Shown piece by piece: positions 11,385-24,656 of a stretch of 64,000 nucleotides of DNA; the first letter of the stretch is position 1, and each line of letters starts with the position of its first letter. Source of the DNA: Cryptomeria japonica (taxonomy: Eukaryota > Streptophyta > Pinopsida > Cupressales > Cupressaceae); the NCBI RefSeq assembly GCF_030272615.1, contig NC_081414.1:1801501-1865500 (forward strand), in the 5' to 3' direction. The position numbers and the translations under genes are program-made. The notes beneath the pieces are model-generated. The model was not told the DNA's origin, made no database searches, and worked only from the letters and a program-made list of their open reading frames with translations.

Positions 11385-12830
11385 TGTAGACGTATAAAAA
11401 TGACCATATTCCTAAATGAATATTTTATGTTCATTTCTCTATTTAATTAAATCCAATTTAATTAAATTACCCGAATTCCTCTATTTAATTAAGTAAATTA
11501 CTCAATTTATTCAAATTAAATTCACTATACCATTTAATGAATAAATCATTTTATTCAATTAAATCCCTTCTATCCACTTTTAATTAAATTCAAATTTAAT
11601 TAAATAGTTATCCTAAATTGAATAAATCTAATTTATTTAATTTCCCCAAATTGCAACCAAATTGAATTAAATTAACTTTATTTCAATTAAATCCTATTAT
11701 CCCTCCATCCACTTGCATTTTCCTACATCTCCCACTTGCCTTCCTAAACCTATTTCTAATCCCTTCTAGACTCTTCTAATCACTTCTAATTAGCTTAACC
11801 CATCTTCTAAACTTTGTCACATCCCTAAGCAAGGGGAGGTCACTTCTCAAAACCTTAAAGTCTTTGATAACCATTAAAGGCTTCAAGTCTTCAACCACTT
11901 AATTTCCCAAAGTCTCCCAAACCATTAATGGTTAATTCAACCCTCTTACATGGTTAGAGACTTTTTGCCTAACTTAGCCTTCATCCAACCCAAGGGTCTC
12001 ATCAAGCCTTTAATGCTTTGACCATGATTATCCCTTAGTCATTTGCACAAGAGTTTATCCTTGGATTAACTCTTAATCCAATGGGTAATCTTAACTTAGG
12101 CTTGACCCTTACCCTCTAGATAACCATAAGGTCTTCTTAGGCATTTAATGCCTCCAACCCCTTCTCTCAACCCAACCCTATGTTGACACTTGTCACCATT
12201 TCATTGGTACAAATTGCAAACATGGATCCCCAACTTTCAAACTCAACTCTTGATCAACTCTTTCAATCTTGACCATCCATTGCCCTATTTTTGCTATAAA
12301 CAGAGCTCTCATTCCTCCATTTTGAGATATCCTCCAAATTTGTAGTATCATACTTATGCTCAAATACATTCAAGCTTTTATATATCATTTTTATGCTCAT
12401 CATTTTAGCCTCTCTTTAACTAGGAATTAGTCTAAATATGCATGTTTAGAATACTTTCTTTATCATTTAGCTCCATCATAGACTAATATATCATGTTAGG
12501 ATAGTATTTATACTAACCTTGTTATCTTATAATCTAGTTTATTGCATTTTAAGATCATGCATAGCTTAGGATGCATTTCATTCTAAAATCTATCAAAGCA
12601 TCCCTCGTTCTTACATTTGCCATCCCTAAACCATTTTGCTTAGTGATCTGAGAGAAAAAACATTGGTTTGAGGGACATTGTAAGATAGAGAACCATGGGA
12701 CCAACCTTGGGAAGCTGAGTGATACTTCATTACTCCATAGCTTGCACCAAGAAGTCTTGTGTGTGTGTGGACAAGTCTTTTGGAATATTTTCACATATTG
12801 AGTTCTATCGACCCGTTTTTCCCGCATACA
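11385..12830 (+). repeat. 5' LTR of element B
   Basis: Starts TGTAGACGTATAAAAATG and ends CGCATACA. It matches 28179-29626 almost base for base. A TATAAA box is at 12295-12300, about 530 bp before the LTR end, followed by the likely transcription start and R/U5 region. Confidence 0.96.
12295..12300 (+). promoter_or_regulatory. TATA box in the 5' LTR of element B
   Basis: TTGCTATAAACAGAG is a good plant TATA context and is conserved at 29089-29094 in the 3' LTR. It is the best candidate for the sense promoter. Confidence 0.6.
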
Positions 12831-12834
12831 TTTC

Positions 12835-12852
12835 TGGCGCCCACCGTGGGGC
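12835..12852 (+). other. Primer binding site of element B
   Basis: TGGCGCCCACCGTGGGGC starts four bases after the LTR. It begins with TGG, the complement of a tRNA CCA end; the TGGCGCC start is common in plant Ty3/Gypsy elements. I did not assign the tRNA. Confidence 0.75.
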
Positions 12853-12939
12853 ATTACCCCATATATCAAATCGGTTTTTGAAATTAACCACTTTTGCAGG
12901 TCCGCGGGAAACAGGAATCAACACGTGGGAAACATTCCC

Positions 12940-13336
12940 TAGCGCATCTCACTTACTGTTTGGCATGTGGGGTCTATACTCTAGCGCGTGAAGTCCTTTC
13001 TTTAGCGCATGACTTCCACTAATCTTTTCCTGTAGGTATCAACCCCAGAAAAAAATAGAGTGGTGCATCTGAAAAATAGTTTGGCGCGTCGGGTCTGTCA
13101 GATAGTGCATCCAGCTCACGTTTTAGCACGTACAGTCTATTCTATGGCACGTAAAGTCTATTTCTTAGTGCATCACACTTCTAACAGTTTTCTATAGGTT
13201 TCAGCGTGGGAGAAAAACAGAGTAGTGCTTTTGACGCACAGAGTAGCGCATCACGAAAACAGTGTAGCGCATTGAAACTTTCTTTTAGCGCATCAAGGTT
13301 ATATTGTAGCACGTACAGTTTGTTCTGTAGCGCATC
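12940..13336 (+). repeat. TAGCGC array 1 in the sense leader of element B
   Basis: About seven exact TAGCGC hexamers, usually as TTTAGCGCATCA or CTAGCGCGTG, plus many TAGTGC and TAGCAC variants, spaced roughly 15-40 bp, all in the same direction as transcription. The variants are what CpG deamination of TAGCGC would give. Spacer sequences are unrelated, so this is not a simple satellite. Confidence 0.85.
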
Positions 13337-13340
13337 GCAG

Positions 13341-14750
13341 ACAGAAAATAATTTGTAACCGAAAGTTAAAAATTAGGCTTGTGAAGCCCACCATGATGAT
13401 TTGATTTTTTCTGCTAACTGACTGTGTGCAGGTTCTAACATTTTTATGCAGGAACAACAGGAATTAGTCTAGTTTTCTTTGCTTTTTTTTTCAAAAACAA
13501 ACAAAGCAAACCTTTCATTCCTGCAAGTTAGGAAAAACACTTCATTTTGGAAGCTCTAAAAAGAACAAGCAAATTTACTTTTAGCAAGGTTAAAACAAAC
13601 CTCATCTTCCTTTGGTGCCTAAAAGGATCCATTTTATTTTGCAAAGGAAAAAGAATCTCATCTTCATTTTGTGCAAAGCAAAGAGGGAAAGTTTTCCCCT
13701 ATCAACATTAATTTTGTTGACCAACATCACGATTTACTTTGTTGACCATGTTTATTTTTCAAAAGTTTTTGAAAATACACACTTTGCTATAAAAGGTTAA
13801 AAAGAACATCATGCTTATTGGAGCAACATCTCCAAATAGAAGTTAGCAAATCATTGTCTTGACGGCTAAAAAGAACAACTTGATTGCCTTGTCTCGAAAG
13901 TGGAAGGAATATGCTCTCCCCTTAACTGGGTGATCAAAAATCCAGACCACTCTTAAAGCTTTTTGTATTTCAAGCATAAAACTTTTAGCAGGCCTGCCTT
14001 CCCGAGGAGTTGAAATCAATTCTTAAAGTTGTTTATGGCCGGTGTGAAGGGAACAACCTAAGTGGGGAATGACTTTGATGCCAAGAATTCCAACCCACTA
14101 TAATCAAACGTGGAAAGTGACGAAATTCCTTTTCAACGATTGCGCGCAATGATTAGCCTTCCCCTAGTATCCTCAAGATACGTAAAGCCTTTGTTCTAAA
14201 GGTTGGGAAGCTTCCTGAGGGAGTTTATCACTGACGGCCAAACAGGAAGCCTGATTACGAACCATACAATTAGAAACTTTGAACTGAGTCAGTAACCAGA
14301 CATTTATAACATCATAGTGCAAGGGTGGGGAAGAATCTGCCCCCAAGATTACTCACCATATATCTCCCAAGATAACTACTCAACTATGAAGCGATTCACT
14401 TTGGGTTAATTTCTGGCAAAAGGCAAAAAAACGGGCGCTCTCTAGGGGGTGACACGGTTGTTTGAGCTGACAGAGTATCGAGACTAGTGGGCTATGATGT
14501 TATTTATGACTTTTGAATAAAGAGTCTTTCTGAAGTGTATTATTCATATCCAAACCTGTTAAAACATTGGGGATTTGAACACATCCTCACAGAACATACA
14601 CTTTTTGTTAGATTAGGCAAAATGGTTATACTTTTTGTGTCGTGCTTGCATTTACTACTTCAAAAAATCATCCATCAAACTTGAAAAATTCACGACAAAA
14701 ATTCAAAATTTACAAAAAAAACAAAAAAAAACTCAACCAAAGGAAAAATC
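13341..14750 (+). other. Leader of element B between the two TAGCGC arrays
   Basis: No convincing ORF, RNA gene or known motif. It contains short A-rich and T-rich tracts and moderately GC-rich stretches, for example around 13900-14480. Confidence 0.4.
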
Positions 14751-14758
14751 AGGGCAGT

Positions 14759-15136
14759 TTAGCGCATAAGAGCAACTTCTTAACGCGTGAGGTACTTCTA
14801 TTAGCGCATCCAACCATCAATTTAGTGCGTCAGTTCCAAATAGTAGCATTTTATTCCAAAGCAAAATAGTGTTAAAACATTTAGCGCATCAGAGAAACAG
14901 TCTAGCGCATGGAAGCATCATCTTAGTGCACGGAGGCTAAAAATTAGCGCATCAGGTTCACAAGTTAGCGCGTTACAGGCCCAGGCTAGCACATATCTTT
15001 TTAAAAATAAATAGAAAACAATTTTGAATAGTCAAAACTTTAGTGCGTGTCTGGGGGTAGCCTAGCGCGTGTGGTCATTATTTTAGCGCGTGAAGTAATT
15101 TTGGTAGCGCATGTAGTCTCTGTTTTAGCACGTGAT
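14759..15136 (+). repeat. TAGCGC array 2 in the sense leader of element B
   Basis: About nine exact TAGCGC hexamers and a similar number of TAGTGC/TAGCAC/TAACGC variants, same direction as array 1. It ends about 850 bp before the gag start codon; 15137-15987 shows no repeat or clear ORF. Confidence 0.85.
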
Positions 15137-15987
15137 CAAAAACATAAAAACAGAGGCAAAATAGTGAGAAATTTTAAAATTTTTGAAAACATTTTCAGAA
15201 GCCTTTTCCATCAAACATCATTTTTCATCAAAGTAGAGTAACAGAAAACCAACCGTTAAGACTATTTCTTGAGCTAAATTTGTATCAAAACAAATGTTGT
15301 AAAAATCCTAAACTGATCGTGCGATAAAACATGTCTATCTTATCATAATCCGAAAACCTCATTAGCAGTATCAACAGAATCCTTTACCATCTTACGGATT
15401 TTATCTCAAAAACACTTGTTTAAAATTTTCAAATTGTCAAATCAAGTCTCCATATCGGGAGGCTTTTATCCATATCATTTGACACGCTTTGTTGTGAAGG
15501 GGCATCTAAACCTTCACTTTGATAGAGTAAGATTTGAAATTTTTCAAACAAGATCAACTGAATCCAAACAAATCAAAGGAAACCATTGATCACTCATGCA
15601 TGACTAATCCCCATATTCTGAGAAGAAAGAACCTTTATCGTAACATCACGTTGAAGAAACAACAACCTAGTTTTTCCAAATTCATCTTGAGAAATAAGTT
15701 TTTATACATCAATCGTCAACTTTTCAAATCTCATCGGGTATTCCTTCATCACGTCAAACATTATATCTAAAACAAATTCAACGAATTTGATAAAGAACCC
15801 TTGAAGACAAGAGCCTACTGTCAAAAGTCTGCTTTTAATCAAATCATAAACCGCGGAGGAAAAATCAATCTAGCATTCTTGCCCGATGAGTGTATCACTT
15901 ATAACACATCTCGACCAGAACCACCCATCCCTGAGCAACACATCGAAGAGGATTTTGTTCCCTTTGTCATAGAAAGTTTCTACTAAA

Positions 15988-17007
15988 ATGCCTGTTACTC
16001 GCTCTCAAAGAAACCAACAAAGCGAGACACACGCAGAGTCTAGCATGAATCGAAGGTTGTCAAATCCTTTTGAAGTTCCACACTTGGAAGAGACTGAAAT
16101 TTCTGAAGCACTTCTTTAGGAATGTCAGGAAAACCCTTCATTCCAAAAGCTTGTAGAAAGGCTTATGGAAAATGACAAAGAAAAGTATTTGCTCATGCTC
16201 ACAAGTAAAAGCGTTAAACTTCTCGAAGATTTAGACACAAACATCTTTAAAACGGGATCTCGACAATATGCATATCAAGAACAACAAAGAGAAGAAGAAA
16301 CTCGTAACTTTGAACAACACATACCTGAGCAACACATTCCAAAACAACGCATACCAGAAATGCGTATACCTGAGCTAGAAACACCAAAGCAAAATATACC
16401 ATTTACCACAACTTTTCAGTTGAGAACTAATACAAGGGAAGAACTCTTTCCTTGACAAGACAATATACCTTTGGCTGCTCTTACCCAACAAATGCAAATG
16501 TCACAACGACAAATACATGACATGCAACAAGGGACAACAGTGTGGTACTCTTTAAATGAAATCTGTCCTTATCCATTTGACAGAAGATTGAACATGGTGC
16601 CTTTTCCTCCAAACTCAGGCATTCCCAAATTTGATAAATATGATGGGAAAAGTGATCTCCAAGATCATGTTCAAGAATTTTGCACAATGAGTCTTGAATT
16701 TGCTCATGATGACACCTATCTGATGAGGTTATTCCCAAGAAGCCTGGGAGGGCAAACAATGGAATGGTTATCCAAAATTACACCACCTGTCGGATCATTT
16801 GATGAATTGGTTAACAAATTCATAACTCAATATTCCTATAACATCCAACATGCCATAACCATGCTAGATGTTTGTAATACCAAACAAAAGAACAAAGAAA
16901 CATTCATGATGTTCCTTCAAGGCTGGCGATGTATGGTATCCAGATATCCTCGAAATATTCTTGAAAAGGAGAAAATGGAAATCTTCAAACTCATCAAACT
17001 ACAATAA
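15988..17007 (+). pseudogene. Gypsy gag (element B)
   Basis: ATG at 15988 (MPVTRSQRNQQ). The frame carries in-frame stops at about 16118 (TAG) and 16453 (TGA), then the Retrotrans_gag domain: PFPPNSGIPKFDKYDG, LFPRSLGGQTMEWL, FDELVNKFITQY and ETFMMFLQGWRCM. A short proline-rich repeat (roughly PEQHIPKQRIPEMRIPE) lies near 16320-16375. The frame ends at 17007, and the zinc knuckle follows in another frame, so a frameshift lies between 17007 and 17237. Gag forms the particle. Assignment is firm from the gag domain. Confidence 0.88.
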
Positions 17008-17236
17008 CCAGAACAACAACAACTTAGACAAATCTTGATTTTGGACTCGAAATAAAAATGAAAGCAACAATGAATCATATGATCCCAAATCTAAGCAACT
17101 AGAGCTTGCATTATCTGGAAATCCTCAAAACACGAAAAATCCTAAAGATGCTAATCCAAATGCTAACACATATGCATCAAACACCGATCAAGGACAACTC
17201 AACACAAATGACACCAACAATGCTCAAAGCAAAAAC

Positions 17237-19216
17237 ATGAATCCAGGACCTAACAACAATTCACGCAACAACACGAACAATTTCCAAAAGCGTATCTTCA
17301 CACCACTGGGGCAATCACTAGAATCAGCATTCAGAGAACTTTTGGCAAATAAAATTCTTTCTTTGCCTCCAATCAGCAACTATGAACCCCAAATCAAACC
17401 ACCTTGGTGGAATGATTCACACTATTGTGATTTCCATCGTAACAAGGGTCATTAGACGAATGATTGCATGAGATTAAAACACATGGTGCAAGATATGATT
17501 GATCGAGGTGACTTAACGATAGATGGTCTTAAAACAAATGGTGATCACAGAGCCTTTAAAAATCCTCTCCCAAATTACAACAAAGATGGAGCTTCAACCT
17601 CAGATGATACACGCGGAGCTCGTGTCAACCATATCTACAACAACACCATAAATCACATATCAGTTGAAGATCATCAAGTAAATGTCATCACCATCCGAGA
17701 TAAGCGTGATCATGAATCTGTCAATGTAACAGCCCGAACTCAGAAATATGTCTTGAAAGGACATACTGCACCTACAACTACTACACCAAAAATCCAATAT
17801 GACTTGGTTAGCCAACTACGCAAAACTCCAGCTCAGATATCTATACTAGAATTGCTGAAACTATCACCAAAGCACAAAGACATATTGGAACAAGTGCTAT
17901 TGGAAACCAATGTACCTCAAAATCTAGATACAGATAGATTTCAAGCCATGGTTGCCCATATGACTGGACCTCATAACCTCACCTTCTCAGAACATGACGA
18001 TGCTTCCTTAAGCCATCCACATAACACTCCTCTCCATATTGAAGTCATTGTTTGCAAACACCGAGTAAAAAGAGTCTTAATAGATGGAGGAGCCGGACTT
18101 AATATATGTACTTTAAAGCTTATTCGTGCATTAGGCTTCTCAGAAGAGTCTATTAGTCCCTACAAGAAGATTACCATAAAGGCATATGATGATGAGGAAA
18201 GGTCCTCTAAAGGAACAGTGATATTACCCATTCAAGTAGGACCAGTGCAAAAGGATACTATGTGTCAGGTCTTAGACATAGATCTTGCCTACAATATTTT
18301 GTTAGGGCGACCCTGGATACATGAAATGCAAGCAGTACCTTCTACATATCACCAGTGTGTCAAATTTCCTTATGACGGACAAGAAGTCTCCATATCTGCT
18401 AATCACAATCCATTTCAACATTGCAATGCAATGGGGGCAGCCCAAGACAGTTTGGTTCCTCATAACAGAGAAAAGCAACAATCTTTAACATCAGATCTAC
18501 AAACAGCAAAGTCCAACTCCTTATTTGGAGACTTCATACAGAAAATGCAAATCAAAGACCAAAGCATAGGAGAATACTCTTTGGAGCCCTTATGTTTGGC
18601 CAAATTGCCAACATCACCTAGATCTCATGGATTGCCTACTACATCAACGCATCTGGTCACTCAGCCCATCACCAAATTTGATGGTACCTTCATCCAATTG
18701 GGCACTCTAGCACATGAATCAGAAAACAAGGATATTCTTAGCTGGTTATACAAAGATGAGGAAGAAGATAACAGAGCAGCTGCTCTGGACATTGTTCTAC
18801 CAACACACCTGTATGGAAAGGGATACTTAATCATGCAGCAAATGGGATATGACGGTAAAGGACCTATTGGGAAACACAAAGAAGGAGTCACTGAACCTAT
18901 AGATTTTCCTTCACAGCCCAATGGAAACAAAGCAGGATTGGGTTGTGAGCTCACTTTCCTATTAAAAAGGCCACCCCACCTAACTACAAAACCTCAATGG
19001 AAAGTAAAGAAGAAGTACAAAGAAGAATCCTGGCAGGAAGCACTCTTTGAATCAGCAGAAACAATCCGCAAGGCACGGGAACGTCAAGATCAGAAGTTAC
19101 ATCAGGAAAAGCTTCTAAAACACAAAAGGGCCATATCTGTAGCAGTAGCTCATATTCAAACACCAATATCTCAAGAAACAATAAAATCATCTCCAGATAC
19201 CTTTATTTCTCCCTGA
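17237..19216 (+). pseudogene. Gypsy zinc knuckle, aspartic protease and G-patch region (element B)
   Basis: One frame with a TAG at about 17453. First comes the knuckle-like YCDFHRNKGH...NDC with LKHMVQDMIDRG, typical of Tat/Athila elements. The protease region has HRVKRVLIDGGAGLNICTL and ILLGRPWIHEMQA around 18050-18330; plant Gypsy proteases often show DGG rather than DTG or DSG. A G-patch-like motif (QQMGYDGKGPIGKHKEG) is at about 18835-18890, followed by a basic tail. G-patch domains bind RNA or RNA helicases and are known in some plant Gypsy polyproteins. The stop at 19214-19216 is in the middle of the polyprotein. Confidence 0.85.
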
Positions 19217-19288
19217 GGAAGCACAGTCTATGAACAAATACAGAAAATTGAAGCTGGATTTGACACAGAATCAACAAAAACTATCAAA

Positions 19289-22027
19289 ATGGTATCCATT
19301 ATCAAAGATTTGTTTTCACCATACAACATCTTAGTTTACAACACTGATAGAATCTGGGATGATGCCTCTGAGACCGATTCCAATGAATATGAATGGGGTA
19401 CCTGCTCTAATGCTACTACAGATATCCTTGATGATACTGATTCCATATCCCTTTCTCAAGAAGAACATAACACAAGAGATAGACCTCTTGAATTTGGACC
19501 GCAGAATATCTATGATGCCAAGGAAAGAGAACAGAAACATTATGAATAAGTCTATATGGAAGATAATACCATCGAAGACCTTGACGAAATCTTGGACTTC
19601 TTTAAAACCAAAAACAATCACGATGAACACTTTGTCCTAACACTTACAGTAGCAAAACTTGATCCACCTAACGATTCCTTACCACTTGTCTTTCCTGACC
19701 TCATCGATTGGGATGAACCTGAAATCCATGATATACCAATTTTCCCAGATGATGAATCTATTATCCATTACCTATATACCGTAAATCCGGAAACAGGCTC
19801 TACCAGTGAACAAAGTAACGATGTTTGCAAACCAGGGAGTGCCAAGTCTCTCAGTCGCAAAAATGAACCAAGTAAAAGATTTGATGCTGAAAACCAGTCA
19901 ATGGCAGCTCTAGATCACAAAAAAGTAAAAATAAAGGATGCATCTGAGGGTGAAAACCTTTTTAAGGCACCTAACGATGGGAGACTTGACAATCTTCCTG
20001 AGCACTTTCATGAACGATCACCCATATTTATTGAGCCCACTCAATCAATCAACATTGGTACTACATAAGCAGTCAGAAACCTACACCTTGCAGAATCTCT
20101 GATAGAGGAAGAAAGATCAGCATTCATCATTTTCTTTAGAGAACAACAAATTAACTTTGCTTGGTCATATGCTGATATGCTTGGGGTGGACCCACACTTA
20201 ATCATGCATCATTTGTCCATCTCTTCAGGAGTTAAACCAGTCAAGAAAAAGCTACGAAAGATGAATCCATAGGTGGTACTCATGGTCAAAACTGAACTAA
20301 AGAAACTATTAGATGTCGGATTCATCCGACCCATTGACTATGTAGAATGGATTTCCAACATCATTCCAGTATCAAAACCAGATGGTAGTATCAGAATATG
20401 CACTGACTTCAGAGACCTCAACAAAGCTTGTCCAAAGGACGATTTTCCTCTACCCAGTATCGACATAATTGTAGATCTCACAGCAGGCCATGCAATGCTC
20501 TCACTAATGGACGGTTTCTCAGGCTATAATCAAATCAAAATAGCCCCAGAAGATCAAGATAAAACCGCGTTCACCTGTCCTTGGGGAACATACTATTGGA
20601 ATGTTATGCCTTTTGGCTTAAAGAATGTAGGGGCCACTTATCAAAGAGAAATGACAACAATATTCCATGACATGATGCACACATTTATGGAAGACTATGT
20701 GGATGATTTACTAGCTAAATCCTTCACCAGAGTAGAACATCTCAGCATCCTAACAAAGATCTTTGATCGATTGAAGAAATTCCAAGTCAGGCTCAACCCT
20801 AAGAAGTGTGTCTTCGGGGTTACATCAGGCAAGTTACTAGGCTATATCGTCTCAGCTAAAGGTATCGAAGTAGATCCAGCAAAGGTACAAGCCATTATAG
20901 ACATGCCACCACCAAAGAATATCAGTCAACTCAGATCTCTACAAGGATGACTTCAATCAATCAGGAGATTCATCGCTCAACTAGCAGATAAAAGTCTACC
21001 ATTTAACCATTTACTACACAAAAATGTACCATTCAGATGGGAGACCAAGTGTGCAGAATCTTTTTACCAAATCAAACAGTACCTGATGAATCCACTAGTT
21101 CTAGTACCACCAGTCGCAGGAAAACCACTTATCCTATATATCTCAACAACAGATATATCGCTAGGGGCATGATTGGCACAAGAAGATCAACAAGGAAAGG
21201 AAAGAGCCATATATTATATCAGTAGGACATTGAATGGCTATGAACTCAACTATACATTCATTGAGAAGGCTTGCCTAATAGTGGTCTTCGCATCTTAGAA
21301 ATTCTGACATTATATGCTAACACACACCATTAAGCTAGTCGCAAAAATTGATCCTCTCAAATATTTACTCAATAAGGCAGCTCTTATAGGCCGATTGGCT
21401 AAATGGGTCATGATTCTCAGTGAATTTGACATACAATACGCAAAAAGACAAGCCATCAAAGGACAAGCAATTGTAGATCAGCTAGCTGAAGCACCGCTAC
21501 TAGGAAAACAAACCATGGAGATTGAATTTCCGGACAGGGATGTTCTTGCTCTTTCTCCCAAACAATGGACCCTATACTTTGATGGATCCTATACACAACA
21601 TGGTTCAGGTGTTGGCATTCTATTCATCACTCCTGAAGGACACACTATACCAAGATCATATAGGCTTATGTTCCCATGCACAAATAATGTGGCTGAATAT
21701 GAGGCATTGGTTATAGGTATCAAGATGGCCGTAGAATGGAAAATCACAGAGTTAAAGGTCTATGGAGACTCACAACTAGTCATCAATCAAATCAACAACA
21801 ACTATCAGACAAAAGATGACAAGCTACTACCCTACAAGTGAATGGTGGATGACTTCAAACAGTATTTTGTGCACATCACCTTTGAGCAAATACCAAGATT
21901 GAACAACAAAGCAGCCGATGCAATGGCTACTATCGCTTCACTACTACAAATTCTAGAGCAACAGAGTCGTTACGAGTTCCTGGTAGAGCAACTGTTCTCC
22001 CTAGCCTATGACCACTCTGAATCCTAG
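19289..22027 (+). pseudogene. Gypsy reverse transcriptase, RNase H and archaeal-type RNase H (element B)
   Basis: Same frame as the protease region, interrupted only by stops (about 19547, 20066, 20270, 20948, 21169, 21297, 21310, 21839, 22025). The linker runs to about 20100. The RT carries GFIRPIDYVEWISNIIPVSK, CTDFRDLNKACPKDDFPLP, MDGFSGYNQI, VMPFGLKN and YVDDLL (about 20697). The first RNase H spans about 20950-21500. The second starts at TLYFDGSYTQHGSGVGILF (21570) and has NVAEYEAL and VYGDSQLVINQI. This tandem RNase H identifies the Tat lineage. The stops are nearly all C to T or G to A changes of Gln, Trp or Arg codons. Confidence 0.92.
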
Positions 22028-22064
22028 GTTATCTATGCCTTGACTAGTTCAGATTCTCCGCTAT

Positions 22065-23318
22065 ATGGACCAATATACGACTACCTCAAGCACAATATCT
22101 TACCAATTGACCAATCCTGTAACCAAAAATGTAACTTTATCCGACAAGCTGCCCGTTACACCCTTTACCGCTGATACTTTGTATCATCGAGGTCTAGATG
22201 GTACTCTTCTTCGTTGCCTTGATCGTAATGATTCTGATTCCGCTTTACACGAGCTTCACGAAGGTATTTGTGGAACACATTCAAGTGGTACTACTCTTGC
22301 TAAAAAGATTCTACGGATGGGATACTACTTGCCTACAATGGAGAAAGACTCATATCACTTCGCTAAGAAATGTCCTAAATGCCAGATCCATGGCAATCTG
22401 ATACATGCCCCAGCATAGGAACTGTAACCATTTACAATATCCTGGCCCTTTTGTCAGTGGGGATTAGACTTAGTGGGCAAAATTCATCCTTCATCTTCAA
22501 ATGGACACAAGTTCATTATAACAACAACAGAATACTTTACCAAATGGATAGAAGCAGTTCCCATGACCACAGTGACTGGGAAACAAATTGCCTCTTTTAT
22601 CCTCAATTATCTGATCTGCAGATATGGTATTCCAAGTTCAATCATCATAGATAATGGACGACCTTTCAAAAACCAAGATGTATAAGAACTATGTGAAAAA
22701 TTCAAACTCCAACATCGGTTTTCTACACCATACTACCCATAGGGAAATGGTCAAGCAGAAGCATCCAACAAGACAATCTTGAAAATCCTAAAGAAAATAG
22801 TGAATGATGCGGGCAAAGATTGACACGTACAACTCAATCCAGCACTTTGGGCATATAGAACCAGCATCCGCACACCTACAGGAGCAACACCATACTCATT
22901 GGTATATGGATCAGAGGCCATTTTACCCCTAGAAGTAGAAATCCCATCTCTCAGAGTCTCTTTGAAAGGCTTAATCCCAGATGAAGAATATCGAGTTAAC
23001 CGACTGCAAGAACTCAAACTATTAGATGAAAGACGTTAGCATGCTTACACTCATCTCAAAGCATATCAACAACGCATGTGCAAGAGCTACAATCACAAGG
23101 TCATCCCCCGCAACTTCAAAGTTGGTGACCTAGTCCTCAAAGAAAATCCAAGAAATCAGCAAGAACGAGAAAAGAAAGGGAAATTTGAACCTAATTGATT
23201 GGGTCCCTATGTTATCATATCAGTCTATGGATCAGGTGCCTATTAGCTCACAACTTTAGAAGGAGATGTGCTTGACGAACCAACTAACAACATCCATCTG
23301 AAGAAGTACTACACTTAA
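22065..23318 (+). pseudogene. Gypsy integrase (element B)
   Basis: In a different frame from the RT, so a one-base slip lies near 22030-22060. The HHCC domain (LHELHEGICGTHSSG...CPKCQIHG) spans about 22230-22390. The core follows with a WGLDLVG-like segment, SIIIDNGRPF (second Asp, about 22645) and GNGQAEASNK (Glu, about 22750). WAYRTSIRTPTGATPYSLVYG and a C-terminal NFKVGDLVLKE segment complete it, ending at 23316. At least seven stops are present (22417, 22683, 22739, 22821, 23036, 23196, 23245). Confidence 0.9.
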
Positions 23319-24560
23319 GTAGCCTAGTGCACGAAAAAAGCCAAAACAAACCAACAAAAAAATTAAAAAACCCAGAAAAAGCAAAAATATAAAGTACAAT
23401 AAAAACAAATGGTGAAAACCTGGTAAACAGGTGCTCTTGTGAAAGAATGGCTCCTCTATCTATCTCCATACCATTTTATCCATACAAACACTATCAGCCA
23501 TTGCCTGACACTTAGCACATATCCATTTAGGACATACTTAGCGTAGTCACTATCCTGGTTTATCCATATATATCCTTTTACCATATTCCACCATGGCTTG
23601 GAAATCACTGTACATATTCACATCAAGAGGCACACTCCGCTTGGGGCATTCAACTCGTGTAAAAATTACAAACATTCAGGACATCAAAACTATTTGCAAA
23701 ACTCAGAAGCATGACATCCAATAACCAAAAACTACGCTTCATCGCAAAACAAAACAAAACAATTCACAGAAATACCAAGGATGGATGATTTTCTGAAGTA
23801 CTGAATGTTGCATTATCGCATAAAAATCTTGACTAGTTTTGCATTTTGAACTTTTTAAATTATTGGATTCTCTTCCTTTTCTCACTAAATGCTTCAAAGC
23901 TAGAAATCATGGGGAATTTCCAATATTTTCTTAGTCTTCTGTCTGGGAGCCGATCAATTTTACTGTGTGAATACTTGCTTCGAGACGTGGTATATCGAAT
24001 ATCACTGAAGGCATGATTCCACTTCATGCATATAAATGATTTACTCTTGTCTGTTTATACGCAATACGCACTCAGGTCATCCTGGTTCAATTATACCTTG
24101 ACGCTTGTGCTATCTTGCAAAATCAAAAATCATGTAAATTTTTCTCAGGTCATTATGGTTCAATTATACCATTGTGCTTGTATAAATTTTCAACATATCC
24201 TAAACAAATCAATGCTCAATGATGATACCTACAAAGAAAGCAAACAAATATGGCTATATCGGATGGCAAATGCAGAATGAGGATGCTACCAAAAACATAG
24301 TTGCATATCATTTTACACATAGTTGCATATCATTTTACAAATAGTTGCATATCATTTTACATTTTACATCTCATGATCATACATCTCATTTTTAAGATAC
24401 ATCTCATAGCATATCCAATCATACATCTCATTTTCAAGATACATTTCACAAACATACATCTTGCATCATACATTATATCATATTTTTAAGCATTGCATCA
24501 TCATCACATAAACGAAAAGAGCACATAGGCACATCCATTCATATAACACACCACATGATC
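23319..24560 (+). other. Non-coding region after integrase of element B
   Basis: AT-rich with no coherent ORF. It lies between the convergent ends of the sense pol and the antisense PMD gene, so it would hold both 3' untranslated regions. It includes a short direct repeat at 24297-24369 and a (TA)n run at 24577-24593. Confidence 0.5.
24297..24369 (+). repeat. Short tandem repeat in element B
   Basis: Three near-identical copies of a 22-23 bp unit starting ATAGTTGCATATCATTTTAC, followed by degenerate CATACATCTCATTTT repeats to about 24480. Confidence 0.85.
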
Positions 24561-24656
24561 AAAGAAAATGGTGCCGTATATATATATATATATCTTAAAA
24601 ATGATCAAAATGTACAAAATATATCATCACTGTGTCCAGTACAAAGAATACAATGA

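Noticed and set aside
12940-15136. TAGCGC arrays as a CRISPR-like or satellite array
   Set aside because: The repeated unit is only 6-10 bp, spacing is irregular and the locus is in a plant retrotransposon leader. It is neither a CRISPR array nor a head-to-tail satellite.
24577-24593. (TA)n run as a TATA promoter
   Set aside because: It is a simple microsatellite at the convergent 3' ends of the sense and antisense units; nothing downstream starts there.
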